Source of the DNA: Treponema sp.
Lineage (GTDB): Bacteria > Spirochaetota > Spirochaetia > Treponematales > Breznakiellaceae
Length of the DNA stretch: 9,394 bases
Reading direction: 5' to 3'
Assembly: GCA_009786625.1 (NCBI GenBank)
Contig: WQRT01000026.1
Coordinates: 4,790 to 14,183, forward strand
Part shown: positions 1 through 4,761 of the stretch, piece after piece
How the letters are laid out: each line of letters begins with the position of its first letter
Position numbering within the stretch: the first letter of the stretch is position 1
Notes under the pieces: generated by a model
Seen by the model: the letters and a program-made list of their open reading frames with translations, nothing else
Told to the model about the DNA's origin: nothing
The model's database searches: none
Position numbers and translations under genes: made by a program

Positions 1-846
1 GAAACGGCCGCAGCAGAAAGCGATGACAGCAGTTATTTGTTTGTTTTTGAAGCCCAGCCTATAACTGTGGAAGGCGCGGTGCTTGAGCTTCGATCCCTTA
101 ATAATATTTTTCCGGATTTGTCGCGCACTCAGAGAAGAAATGTAATGAGAGCGGCGGGATTGAGGAACTCCTTTGAAGAAGGCGGATCTCCGATACTGCA
201 TCCCGATCCGAATTCAGGAATTGAACTTTACAACAGCTATGTTATTCAAAAAAGCCCGTCTCATATTGTGGAAGCACTTGCCGTAGTTCCGTACAACAAC
301 AGAGAGCTTGATATGCTGGATGTTTACAATGCTCTTGGATTGATCCAGAATTTAAGAAATCAAACAGTTCCAACCAGAAATGACAGCCAGTATCAAATTT
401 TCAGCGAAACAACACGGCTCGAAAGCGCTCAGAACAGAAGGCCGATTCCCGATCCACCGTCCGCGAATTATCTTCCCTATTCTGAGACAATGTTTCTCCG
501 TTTCAAAGACAATGCCATAGGAGAAATGTTTCTCCGCGGAGAAATAAATATAGGCGCATATGGGATTACCTACAGCCTGACAAATTTCAGAGACGTATAT
601 TTTTCGATTTTCAGGGTAATGAGAGCCGAAAGATTTTCAGCGATAATTTATCTTGAACCTATAACGGAAGGAATCCTGGTTTACAGCATGTCGGGAATTT
701 ATCTTCCCGCATTTATTGCCAGCAGATTAAACCTCACTTTTAATATAAATAACCGTATAACGGTAATAACAAATTGGATAATAGAAGGCTTAAGAAGGCA
801 GGATAACGCTGTAAGACAGCCCACAGTACCCTATGCGGCGAATTGA
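1..846 (+). CDS. Conserved spirochaete-type protein of unknown function, 3' part only
   Basis: The reading frame is open from the first base of the window (Glu-Thr-Ala-Ala-Ala at the left edge), so the true start lies upstream. The TTG at 37 is probably an internal Leu codon. About 281 residues are visible, ending at TGA 844-846. I do not recognise a catalytic motif. The fragment mixes polar stretches with short alternating hydrophobic segments such as FSAIIYLEP and GILVYSMSGIYLP, which suggests a beta-rich, possibly secreted or envelope protein; no membrane helix is obvious. It vaguely resembles uncharacterised treponemal proteins (possibly DUF6675), but I am not sure. It converges on vapC with only 19 bp between stops and no terminator. 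Its last 87 coding bases plus 15 bp of flank recur at 3841-3942, so a paralogue or allele once existed there. Confidence 0.75.
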   Translation, partial: ETAAAESDDSSYLFVFEAQPITVEGAVLELRSLNNIFPDLSRTQRRNVMRAAGLRNSFEEGGSPILHPDPNSGIELYNSYVIQKSPSHIVEALAVVPYNNRELDMLDVYNALGLIQNLRNQTVPTRNDSQYQIFSETTRLESAQNRRPIPDPPSANYLPYSETMFLRFKDNAIGEMFLRGEINIGAYGITYSLTNFRDVYFSIFRVMRAERFSAIIYLEPITEGILVYSMSGIYLPAFIASRLNLTFNINNRITVITNWIIEGLRRQDNAVRQPTVPYAAN

Positions 847-861
847 TTGATTTAAGCGTTG
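760..861 (+). repeat. Direct repeat copy 1: 3' end of the unknown gene
   Basis: This 102-bp segment matches 3841-3942 in the same orientation with four differences (762, 810, 816 and 852). The copies are 3081 bp apart. The three differences inside the coding part (ACG/ACA, GCT/GCA, AGA/AGG) are all synonymous third-position changes; the fourth lies after the stop codon. This copy is in its natural place at the end of the intact gene. The repeat ends four bases before the vapC stop. Confidence 0.95.
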
Positions 862-865
862 AACC

Positions 866-1270
866 TTAAATAGTCCAATCTTCAATATTCAATTCTTTTA
901 TCCGGTTAAATTCGTTTGTATTATTTGTGATTAATGTCATTTTTAATGATTTTGCATGTGCGCCTATTAACATATCAAATGGTCCTATTAAACACTTTCG
1001 ATCTTTTAGATCTTTCTTAATTTTTCCATATTCCTTAGCGGCATTTTCATCAAAATTTATTATTTCAAAAATTGATAAAAATTCCATTAATGCTATACGA
1101 TTCTTCGCGTTATACGCAGGATCCGCATTCTCTATTCCAAACTCCAATTCAGCCATTGTTATACTGGAAATATATAATTTATTATTTCTATTTTGCTTTA
1201 TTTTTTCTATTAATTTATCGTTCTTTTTTTTAATAATAAAAATGCATATATTAGTATCAAGTAAATACAT
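866..1270 (-). CDS. vapC: VapC-type toxin, PIN-domain ribonuclease
   Basis: This 134-residue protein has the length and layout of a VapC toxin. The PIN-domain acidic residues are visible: Asp5 in MYLLDTN, Glu41 in MAELEFG, Asp99 in GPFDMLIGAHA, and the C-terminal TNNTNEF segment that completes the metal site in VapC/MvpA proteins. Family members are Mg-dependent RNases that cut tRNA or rRNA when freed from VapB; the target here is unknown. The ATG shares one base with the vapB stop (TAATG), indicating translational coupling. The gene is AT-rich and Lys/Asn/Ile-rich, unlike the flagellar genes, consistent with transfer. It converges on the unknown gene at 1-846. No catalytic residue is missing, so it looks functional. 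Confidence 0.93.
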   Translation of the reverse strand: MYLLDTNICIFIIKKKNDKLIEKIKQNRNNKLYISSITMAELEFGIENADPAYNAKNRIALMEFLSIFEIINFDENAAKEYGKIKKDLKDRKCLIGPFDMLIGAHAKSLKMTLITNNTNEFNRIKELNIEDWTI

Positions 1271-1500
1271 TAAATTTTTTCTCTTATTTGATCCATTCCT
1301 TGTGATCTTCCTTCCGACATAAAATCACCGGAAAAATTGTTTAACCCTTGTAAAAAAATTTCCCATTCTTTATCGACCGGAAATAAAATCACAGCTTCGC
1401 CGACTTTTCGTATATAAACATTTTCTCCATTAAATTGATATTCCTTTGGAAGTCTTACAGCCTGACTCCTTCCATTTAAAAATAACTTTGCAGTCTGCAT
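1270..1500 (-). CDS. vapB: VapB-type antitoxin, AbrB/SpoVT fold
   Basis: This 76-residue protein opens with the classic VapB swapped-hairpin signature AKLFLNGRSQAVRLPKEY, followed by a VYIRKVGEAVILFP strand pair and a C-terminal part (FMSEGRSQG) typical of the toxin-binding tail. VapB proteins bind and inhibit the VapC PIN domain and, as dimers, bind the operon promoter to autoregulate it. The start is well supported: an AGGAG ribosome site at 1507-1511 sits six bases before the ATG. It precedes and overlaps vapC by one base, the usual antitoxin-first order. The matching operator is visible just upstream (1520-1548). Confidence 0.94.
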   Translation of the reverse strand: MQTAKLFLNGRSQAVRLPKEYQFNGENVYIRKVGEAVILFPVDKEWEIFLQGLNNFSGDFMSEGRSQGMDQIREKI

Positions 1501-1519
1501 ATATTTCTCCTATATTAGG

Positions 1520-1548
1520 AGTATATACCATGATATATACCATGTCAA
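1520..1548 (-). promoter_or_regulatory. vapBC promoter with tandem operator repeats
   Basis: Read on the minus strand, a perfect -35 TTGACA (1543-1548) and a near-consensus -10 TATACT (1520-1525) are separated by exactly 17 bp. Two identical 11-bp direct repeats, TATATACCATG on the plus strand (1522-1532 and 1534-1544), have a 12-bp period and fill the spacer, running into both promoter boxes. VapB binding there would block RNA polymerase, so autoregulation is the natural inference. The position relative to the vapB ribosome site (1507-1511) is right. Confidence 0.8.
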
Positions 1549-1562
1549 GAGATTTAAATCTG

Positions 1563-1600
1563 AGGTAACTTTTCCAAATATTGAAGTTTTGCAAGAGCCT
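1563..1600 (-). repeat. Dispersed 38-bp imperfect palindrome, copy A
   Basis: On the minus strand this reads AGGCTCTTGCAAAACTTCAA followed by TATTTGGAAAAGTTACCT. It aligns without gaps to 3271-3308 at 30 of 38 positions. The element is itself an imperfect inverted repeat around a short centre. Copies A and B are in opposite orientation and bracket the lipoprotein and XRE genes. It may be a small REP-like repeat; the family name is unknown to me. Confidence 0.7.
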
Positions 1601-1614
1601 CTGATTTTAATTTA

Positions 1615-1645
1615 TTATAAGGGAGAAAAATTTTCCCCCTTATAA
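1615..1645 (-). terminator. Strong hairpin downstream of the lipoprotein gene
   Basis: An almost perfect inverted repeat pairs 1615-1629 with 1631-1645 with one mismatch (1624/1636). It starts 32 bases after the lipoprotein stop codon. The lower stem contains GGG/CCC and the upper stem A/T pairs, so the folded loop would be a few bases. There is no long U tract beyond it, so it may work as a bidirectional terminator or as a transcript-stabilising hairpin between the lipoprotein and vapBC units. Confidence 0.55.
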
Positions 1646-1677
1646 ATTCCCCTTAAAATGGTTAAAGGGTTAAATAG

Positions 1678-2721
1678 TTAAAAAGCCCGGACGGCACGGA
1701 CGTAGTTGTAGTAGTTCTTGTGGTAGTAGTACTGATCGCCATCGCCGAAATACTGACCCCACGCGTCAAGATAATCGCGCTGCGACGAAGACCAGAACAA
1801 TCCTTCCGAAATACCTAAATGAGTTCTCGATTTATACATTTCATTTAATTCATCTATGCTTGGCAAAAACCAGTCGTTTAAACCGCCGCCGCTATAATTA
1901 ACACATGCTCTTGCTGCAGGCGCATTTACATCTACAGCTAGAATCGCGGCTGTATTTGCTTTGCCTGTTCCTATTGCTGTTCCGGTTCCTGGTATATTTG
2001 TACTGGTATAACCTGATGATGCCCATGCCAATGATCCCTGATTAACAGGAGCGGCTTCAAGATAACGCCAGCCATCGGAAACGCTTCCCTTGTCGTAAAA
2101 TACTATTCCGCCGCCCGGACCTGTACTTCCTATTGAAAAATCATAGACAATAAGATTTCCGGCGGATAAATTTGTTACCGCAAACCATCCTGTTGCAGCC
2201 TCAACATCAAATGTAACAGCATAGGTTCCTTCTGTTTGCGGAATCGCAGTACTGCCGCCATATCGTATGTTAGTTACAGAGCCGGGAGATACACCGCTTT
2301 TTGGTGTTATAGTTACTGCGGTAACATTTCCAGTTTGTTGATATAAGTTGCCAATGTTATAATCGGAAGCAACAGGGAGGATTCCTATCATAAGGTTTCC
2401 GGCGAATAAATCAGCCGCCGCATTCCAGCCTGTTGCCGCAGCTACATCAAAGTACACGGCATAAATTCCAGCTGTTTGCGGAACCATTGCGTTACCTGCA
2501 TATCGAATATTGCTTATCGCCCCTGGTGAACTGCCGTTTTTCGCCGTTATGGTTACCGCTATAACAACTCCAGGCGCTTGCACTAAATTATCAATGTTAT
2601 AATCACTGACAACAGGTGTTTGATTTCCGCCAGTGTTTCCGCCGTCATCGCAGACGATAAAACCGATTCCGATTATTGCAATCATTGCGATAATCCCCAA
2701 AATTTTCTTTACGTTCTTCAT
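1678..2721 (-). CDS. Lipoprotein with two Ig-like repeats and a C-terminal DUF1566 domain
   Basis: This 347-residue protein starts with MKNVKK, a hydrophobic stretch, then FIVC with the lipidation Cys at 24: a spirochaete-type lipoprotein signal. Two repeats with an 80-residue period follow (about 39-113 and 119-193), each with SDYNI, TAVTIT-like, SPG, IRY, PQT, TGW and AGNL landmarks, resembling bacterial Ig-like/MBG repeats. Residues about 196-347 form a DUF1566 domain, with GPGGGIVFY, GWRYLEAAP, GTGKANT, NDWFLPSIDELN and WSSS motifs and the VRAVRAF end. It is probably a surface adhesin or ligand-binding protein; the ligand is unknown. The start is supported by AAAGGAG (2729-2735), seven bases before the ATG. 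Residues 331-340 (YYYHKNYYNY) use only TAC/AAC/CAC/AAG codons, whereas 14 of the 16 other Tyr codons are TAT. DUF1566 resembles C-type-lectin-like domains used by some diversity-generating retroelements, but no reverse transcriptase or template repeat is visible here. Confidence 0.88.
   Translation of the reverse strand: MKNVKKILGIIAMIAIIGIGFIVCDDGGNTGGNQTPVVSDYNIDNLVQAPGVVIAVTITAKNGSSPGAISNIRYAGNAMVPQTAGIYAVYFDVAAATGWNAAADLFAGNLMIGILPVASDYNIGNLYQQTGNVTAVTITPKSGVSPGSVTNIRYGGSTAIPQTEGTYAVTFDVEAATGWFAVTNLSAGNLIVYDFSIGSTGPGGGIVFYDKGSVSDGWRYLEAAPVNQGSLAWASSGYTSTNIPGTGTAIGTGKANTAAILAVDVNAPAARACVNYSGGGLNDWFLPSIDELNEMYKSRTHLGISEGLFWSSSQRDYLDAWGQYFGDGDQYYYHKNYYNYVRAVRAF
2143..2607 (-). repeat. Two tandem 240-bp coding repeats in the lipoprotein
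   Basis: Residues 39-118 (2368-2607) and 119-193 (2143-2367) are homologous units with an 80-residue period. Shared landmarks are SDYNI-NL, AVTIT, SPG, NIRY, PQT-G-YAV, FDV-AATGW and AGNL. The units differ at many positions, so the duplication is old and under protein-level constraint rather than a recent slippage product. Confidence 0.85.
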
Positions 2722-2834
2722 TTTTTATCTCCTTTGATAATTTGAAAGTACTCGCGTGGTATTACTATTTAAGTTACTAGGTGAAATATTTCTCGTTTAT
2801 ATTTATTCCCGAATAGCCCCAACCACGATTTATT

Positions 2835-2885
2835 TTGATAAAAGAACTTTTTACCCCCCCCTAATATCATTAATATAATATCATT
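2835..2885 (+). promoter_or_regulatory. Possible promoter/operator of the XRE gene with a C8 tract
   Basis: A consensus TATAAT lies at 2874-2879 and a second -10-like TAATAT at 2862-2867. A TTGATA hexamer is at 2835-2840. A run of eight C (2854-2861) stands between them in otherwise AT-rich DNA. The 9-bp AATATCATT occurs twice, at 2863-2871 and 2877-2885 (14-bp period), a possible regulator site. The TTGATA is further than 17 bp from either -10, so the exact -35 is unclear. Confidence 0.4.
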
Positions 2886-2938
2886 TATATAAATACGTGT
2901 CCATACATAATATGGATAATATAAGATTATTAATAAAT

Positions 2939-3271
2939 ATGAAGGCAATAAGACCTAATTTACGCCTGATTTTAGCCACTAACTTGAAAAAACACAGAAA
3001 AATGTTAAATTTATCACAGGAAAAATTAGCTGAAATAGCTAATTTGTCATGGCAGACGGTTAATAGTATAGAATGTCATAGGACATGGGTAAGCGATAAA
3101 ACACTGGAAAGCTTAGCTGATGCACTTAAAATTGATACGTATCAACTATTATTACCAGTGATAGATATAGAGCCAAAAACAATTAGCCATACAGAAGCTG
3201 TTAAGAAACTGGTAAAAATAAAAAGAGTATTTGATGACTCGTTCAATGAAATTGTCAATGTAATAAAATGA
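2939..3271 (+). CDS. Small XRE-family (Cro/CI-type) transcriptional regulator
   Basis: From ATG 2939 this is a 110-residue protein. A helix-turn-helix of the XRE/HTH_3 type occupies roughly residues 8-65: LRLILATNLKKHRKMLNLSQ, EKLAEIANLSWQTVNSIE, then LESLADALKIDTYQLL. The LSQEKLAE and SWQTVNSIE segments are the two core DNA-contact helices. The remaining ~45 residues are an uncharacterised tail. Starts are uncertain: in-frame GTG 2897 and ATG 2912 would add 14 or 9 residues and none has a clear ribosome site. I chose 2939 because XRE proteins usually have about 8-10 residues before the domain. It is AT-rich and stands alone between the divergent lipoprotein gene and a transposase remnant. 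It could regulate itself or the lipoprotein gene; the target is unknown. Confidence 0.82.
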   Translation: MKAIRPNLRLILATNLKKHRKMLNLSQEKLAEIANLSWQTVNSIECHRTWVSDKTLESLADALKIDTYQLLLPVIDIEPKTISHTEAVKKLVKIKRVFDDSFNEIVNVIK

Positions 3272-3308
3272 GGCTTTTCCAAAACTGCAGTTTTTGGAAA
3301 AAATGCCT
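3271..3308 (+). repeat. Dispersed 38-bp palindrome, copy B, possibly acting as a terminator
   Basis: The element begins on the last base of the XRE stop codon. TTTTCCAAAA (3275-3284) pairs with TTTTTGGAAAA (3291-3301, one extra T) around a CTGCAG centre, and outer AGGC (3271-3274) can pair with GCCT (3305-3308). It matches copy A (1563-1600, opposite strand) at 30 of 38 positions. Its place right after a stop suggests it could terminate or stabilise the XRE transcript, but there is no GC-rich stem with a U tract. Confidence 0.7.
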
Positions 3309-3454
3309 TGTACATTCTCGCTTCATCGATTTTCAAAGGGAGTAGTTCCAAAATGTGTGACTAGCTCAATGTAGCTGTCCGAGAAGTAACCCTCTGGCAG
3401 TCCCTTTTTTAAAGAAAGAAATTCCCAACAGATCAAAACAGATAATATTAAAAC

Positions 3455-3843
3455 ATGAGAAAAGGAAAAAGCGACAAGATCACGTATAAACCATACGAAC
3501 AAGACCAGCAGTACTTAATACCGCCGAGCGCAGATGAACTAATACCGAATGACCATCTTGTAAGATTAGTAAGCGAAGTAATAGACGAGATGGGAATAGA
3601 GAGGCTGTTGTGAAAGTATCAAACAGACGAGCGAGCCGGTATCATCCAGTGATGATGACAAAACCGTTTGTTTACGGGTACATGACAAAAACATGTTCAA
3701 GCAGAATGGTTGCGAAAGCAGCGCGAGAAAATATAATGTTCGGTGGCTTCGAACCATAGGTTCGTGCAGGAGGGCAGAAGCCGGATTTCAGAACGTTAAA
3801 TGATTTCAGGGGAAAACTGCTCAAAGGGGTAATGGAGGAGACA
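3455..3843 (+). pseudogene. IS1182-like transposase, N-terminal remnant, disrupted
   Basis: ATG 3455 starts MRKGKSDKITYKPYEQDQQY, then LIPPSADELIPNDHLVRLVSEV, the usual N-terminus of IS1182-like transposases. The gene is broken three ways: TGA at 3611-3613 where a sense codon is expected; a frame change near 3636 (consistent with loss of one base) after which RYHPVMMTKPFVYGYMTK and SSRMVAKAARENIMF resume in another frame; and TAG at 3757-3759 inside a 15-bp palindromic insertion (3750-3764). After it, the conserved GGQKPDFRTLNDFRGKLLKG continues. The DDE catalytic part is absent, because the sequence switches at 3841-3844 to the duplicated end of the unknown gene. Only about 130 of the usual 450-550 residues remain, so it cannot transpose by itself. 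No convincing IS end or target duplication is visible in 3309-3454. Confidence 0.85.
3750..3764 (+). repeat. 15-bp palindrome inserted in the transposase remnant
   Basis: CGAACC, ATA, GGTTCG is a perfect 6-bp stem with a 3-base loop. It splits the conserved MF-W-L-AGGQKPDF region of the transposase and supplies the in-frame TAG. Removing about 15-16 bases here would restore a plausible WL-AGGQ junction, so it appears to be a small insertion or a local templated mutation. Confidence 0.5.
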
Positions 3844-3942
3844 GTAATAACAAATTGGATAATAGAAGGCTTAAGAAGGCAGGATAACGCAGTAAGGCAG
3901 CCCACAGTACCCTATGCGGCGAATTGATTGATATAAGCGTTG
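3841..3942 (+). pseudogene. Direct repeat copy 2: orphan 3' end of the unknown gene, fused to the transposase remnant
   Basis: It carries the last 28 codons and stop (TGA 3925-3927) of the gene at 1-846 plus 15 bp of flank. Identity to 760-861 is 98 of 102. The frame open from 3760 in the transposase remnant runs straight into the gene frame (VMEET then VITNWIIEGLRRQ), so the junction is in frame by chance or selection. All coding differences from copy 1 are synonymous. No start or ribosome site is seen for a separate product. The doc stop lies 19 bases beyond the repeat. Confidence 0.9.
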
Positions 3943-3961
3943 TAAACGGCAGCCATTATAT

Positions 3962-4357
3962 TTAAATCGTAATATGATTTTTAATCCATTCTTGAGTATA
4001 AATAGCATCAAACGAACCATCTGCCAAACCAAATCCCAATTTTATAAGTTCTTCATTAGTACATATAAAATTAATATCATTTGATTTTAAGAAAGCAATC
4101 ATAGCCGTTACACCAATTCGTTTATTGCCGTCAATAAAAGGATGATTCTTAATTAATGAATAAGCTAGGTGAGATGCTTTGCCGATTAATGTCGGATACA
4201 GATCGTTTCCATCAAAAGTCTGAAAAGGCGAATTTACAGACATATCAAGAAGATTTTCATCCCTGATACCGTGAGAACCGCCAATTTTATTAATTAATTC
4301 TTCATGAAAAAAAATAATGATTTCGGTTGTGAGACGAACAATAGGTCTATTGTTCAT
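3962..4357 (-). CDS. doc: Doc-type (death-on-curing) Fic-fold toxin
   Basis: This 131-residue protein has the short Doc form of the Fic fold. The active-site motif HPFIDGNKRIG is at residues 72-82, with His72 and the GNKR phosphate-binding loop intact. The N-terminal HGIRDENLLDMSVNSPFQTF segment and DLYPTLIGKASHLAYSLIKN are also typical. Doc proteins studied so far phosphorylate elongation factor Tu and stop translation until neutralised; that substrate is inferred here from family. The ATG overlaps the antitoxin stop by four bases (ATGA), so the two are coupled. The gene is AT-rich and converges on the orphan repeat copy 2. Confidence 0.92.
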   Translation of the reverse strand: MNNRPIVRLTTEIIIFFHEELINKIGGSHGIRDENLLDMSVNSPFQTFDGNDLYPTLIGKASHLAYSLIKNHPFIDGNKRIGVTAMIAFLKSNDINFICTNEELIKLGFGLADGSFDAIYTQEWIKNHITI

Positions 4358-4548
4358 TTTGCGAGTTCTTCCAATGCAGGACGATATTCATTAATTATAT
4401 CAGAGACCATTGAAATAGCATCTTCTTTTGACATAGTAATGTATTTTTCTTCTTTTCGTTTTAAAAATTCCACAAAATCAAGCACTTCAGCTACGCGGTT
4501 TGCAGGCAGTGTTTTTATTTCTTCTAATATTTGTTCAATATATGACAT
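4354..4548 (-). CDS. DUF2281-like antitoxin paired with Doc
   Basis: This 64-residue acidic-basic protein reads SYIEQILEEIKTLPANRVAE, then VLDFVEFLKRKEE, a pattern of DUF2281-like small antitoxins, with a C-terminal MSKEDAISMVSDIINEYRPALEELAK helix likely to be the toxin-binding part. I see no clear Phd/YefM signature, so this is a non-classical partner for Doc. It overlaps doc by four bases and is first in the operon, as antitoxins usually are. Upstream of the ATG only a weak AAGAGA is seen as a ribosome site. Inhibition of Doc is inferred from gene order and family. Confidence 0.82.
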   Translation of the reverse strand: MSYIEQILEEIKTLPANRVAEVLDFVEFLKRKEEKYITMSKEDAISMVSDIINEYRPALEELAK

Positions 4549-4568
4549 TTTGTGTCTCTTGATCTAAC

Positions 4569-4595
4569 ATTATAACATATTGCTTTGCTTGTCGA
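4569..4595 (-). promoter_or_regulatory. Promoter of the antitoxin-doc operon
   Basis: On the minus strand a consensus -10 TATAAT lies at 4569-4574 and a -35-like TCGACA at 4590-4595, separated by 15 bp (16 if the -35 is shifted by one). The start of transcription would fall about 15-20 bases before the antitoxin ATG at 4548. No clear operator repeat is visible. Confidence 0.5.
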
Positions 4596-4693
4596 GGTAT
4601 TCTCATTAATTTTTATATATTTTCTATTGGACACAGAATCAATATCACAGAAATCTATCTACGTCATCATCAGTAAAAAATCAATTCAACATG

Positions 4694-4761
4694 GCGGTTT
4701 GCGAAATCTGACCAAATGAAATGCGGTCAGATTTGGGGCAGCGAAGCTGCCCGCAAACCGC
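4694..4761 (-). repeat. Nested inverted repeat, potential three-way junction, next to the fliY stop
   Basis: Three perfect stems nest together. The outer stem pairs 4694-4703 (GCGGTTTGCG) with 4752-4761. Inside it, 4704-4713 (AAATCTGACC) pairs with 4725-4734 around an 11-base loop, and 4736-4742 pairs with 4746-4752 (sharing its last base with the outer stem) around a GAA (UUC on minus) triloop. The outer stem abuts the fliY stop codon (4762-4764). A run of six T on the minus strand lies 13 bases past the stem, so simple rho-independent termination is only partly supported. Alternatives are a mobile palindromic repeat or a 3'-end stabiliser of the flagellar mRNA. Confidence 0.85.

Noticed and set aside
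927..1322. 131-residue plus-strand frame opposite vapBC
   Set aside because: It is antisense to a well-supported VapBC operon, rich in Phe/Ile/Leu/Ser as expected for a reverse frame of AT-rich coding DNA, and has no ribosome site.
1678..2721. A complete diversity-generating retroelement
   Set aside because: No reverse transcriptase, accessory protein or template repeat is visible in the window; only a possible target-like tail.
3142..3351. 69-residue minus-strand frame ending in the XRE gene
   Set aside because: It spans the 38-bp palindrome and the antisense of the XRE gene; no family features and no ribosome site.
3566..3905. Minus-strand frames opposite the transposase remnant
   Set aside because: Plus-strand protein similarity to IS1182-like transposases explains this DNA; the antisense frames show no recognisable domain.
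760..3942. Classical integrase-mediated island with attL/attR repeats
   Set aside because: The repeat position at a gene 3' end is suggestive, but no integrase is present and all coding differences are synonymous, which fits a paralogue or allele better. Not excluded, only less favoured.
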